28,701 nt of DNA from Bacillota bacterium. GTDB lineage: Bacteria; Bacillota; Clostridia; Christensenellales; CAG-138. The DNA lies in contig JAEWWD010000228.1 in NCBI GenBank assembly GCA_023396535.1, forward strand, positions 1-28,701. Direction: 5' to 3'. The stretch's first letter is position 1; each line of letters begins with the position of its first letter. A model generated the notes under the pieces. The model searched no databases and was not told the origin of the DNA. It was given only the letters and a program-made list of their open reading frames with translations. Positions 28,460 to 28,701 of this stretch are shown one piece after another. The position numbers and the translations under genes are program-made.

Positions 28460-28701
28460 TTATGAGCCTGTGCGTTCTGCCAGACGCCTGATGTCGTTCA
28501 GATCGTCCGCCTCCTGCAGTCCAAGGTATATCTCCTGGTCCAGCAGCATTTCACTCAGCCGTTTCATGCTTTCGATGTGTTCGTCGACATTGTTCGCGGC
28601 AAGCGTAAATATCAGTCTTGCATTTTTCGCGGGATTTCCGGGCTCAAATTCCACAGGCTTGCGCACTTTGGTAAAACTGATGCCGTTTGAACGAACGCCG
28701 G
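28460..28701 (-). CDS. PTS EIIA type 2 domain protein (C-terminal part, gene runs off the window)
   Basis: The last 79 residues of a gene that continues past the right edge. FTKVRKPVEF, ARLIFTLAANNVDEHIESMKRLSEMLLDQEI and a final helical part match the C-terminal half of fructose/mannitol-type EIIA domains, where LIFTLAA...EHIE..K.L..ML is the usual wording. These domains accept phosphate from HPr on a histidine that would lie outside the window. The GTG at 28666 is internal; the frame stays open to base 28701. It could be a free EIIA or the end of an EIIA-containing regulator or fusion. Confidence 0.75.
   Translation of the reverse strand, partial: GVRSNGISFTKVRKPVEFEPGNPAKNARLIFTLAANNVDEHIESMKRLSEMLLDQEIYLGLQEADDLNDIRRLAERTGS

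Overview
The window reads as a chromosomal segment of a fairly G+C-rich Gram-positive anaerobe of the Clostridia, possibly an uncultured Christensenellales or Oscillospirales relative. The evidence is AGGAGG-type ribosome binding sites, near-consensus sigma-A promoters (TTGACA/TTGACG, 17 bp, TATAAT), lipoprotein signals, a class B sortase, a DUF4349 lipoprotein, tRNAs with encoded CCA, and a dusB-greA-lysS block. The genus is an inference and nothing in the window fixes it.

Layout. From 1 to 3.4 kb: the end of an unrecognised gene, a CopZ-like metallochaperone, an OmpR-type response regulator with its sensor kinase, and a convergent YcxB-like membrane protein. From 3.5 to 5.2 kb: a Crp/Fnr regulator and thioredoxin, with palindromic repeat modules on both sides of trxA. 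From 5.2 to 7.2 kb: a membrane protein with GGDEF-like and EAL-like domains that have both lost their catalytic signatures. From 7.4 to 7.66 kb: tRNA-Thr(CGT) and tRNA-Pro(CGG) behind a strong promoter, with a terminator. From 7.7 to 14.4 kb: a more accessory-looking block holding a secreted SH3-like protein, a two-domain multicopper oxidase, two small unknown proteins, and a TetR/ABC-ATPase/FtsX-permease operon with an exceptionally clean promoter-operator.

From 14.4 to 16.1 kb there is an lrp-ald unit (Lrp/AsnC regulator and alanine dehydrogenase) with a palindrome over the promoter. From 16.5 to 19.8 kb there is an orphan ABC substrate-binding lipoprotein, a composite array of nested palindromes, a G5 plus degenerate M23 protein, and a small membrane-anchored protein. 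From 19.8 to 23.1 kb are the housekeeping genes dusB, greA and lysS. From 23.2 to 25.4 kb are two envelope lipoproteins, a sortase on a repeat-built stalk and a DUF4349 protein. From 25.7 to 26.8 kb is an overlapping alkylation-repair pair (ogt, then an AlkA-like glycosylase). From 27.0 to 28.4 kb are two tandem paralogous helical proteins of unknown function that share a 14-nt upstream motif. The window ends inside a PTS EIIA gene.

The most unusual content is a modular family of palindromic repeats (about 4.36-4.56, 5.05-5.15 and 17.50-17.82 kb). The same hairpin modules recur in different orders and orientations. One copy carries an extra hairpin between two modules, and another carries several hairpins inserted inside the loop of a larger hairpin. 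Other points of interest are the doubly degenerate GGDEF/EAL protein, the degenerate M23 protein, the lipobox-bearing sortase and the tandem 191-residue paralogs.
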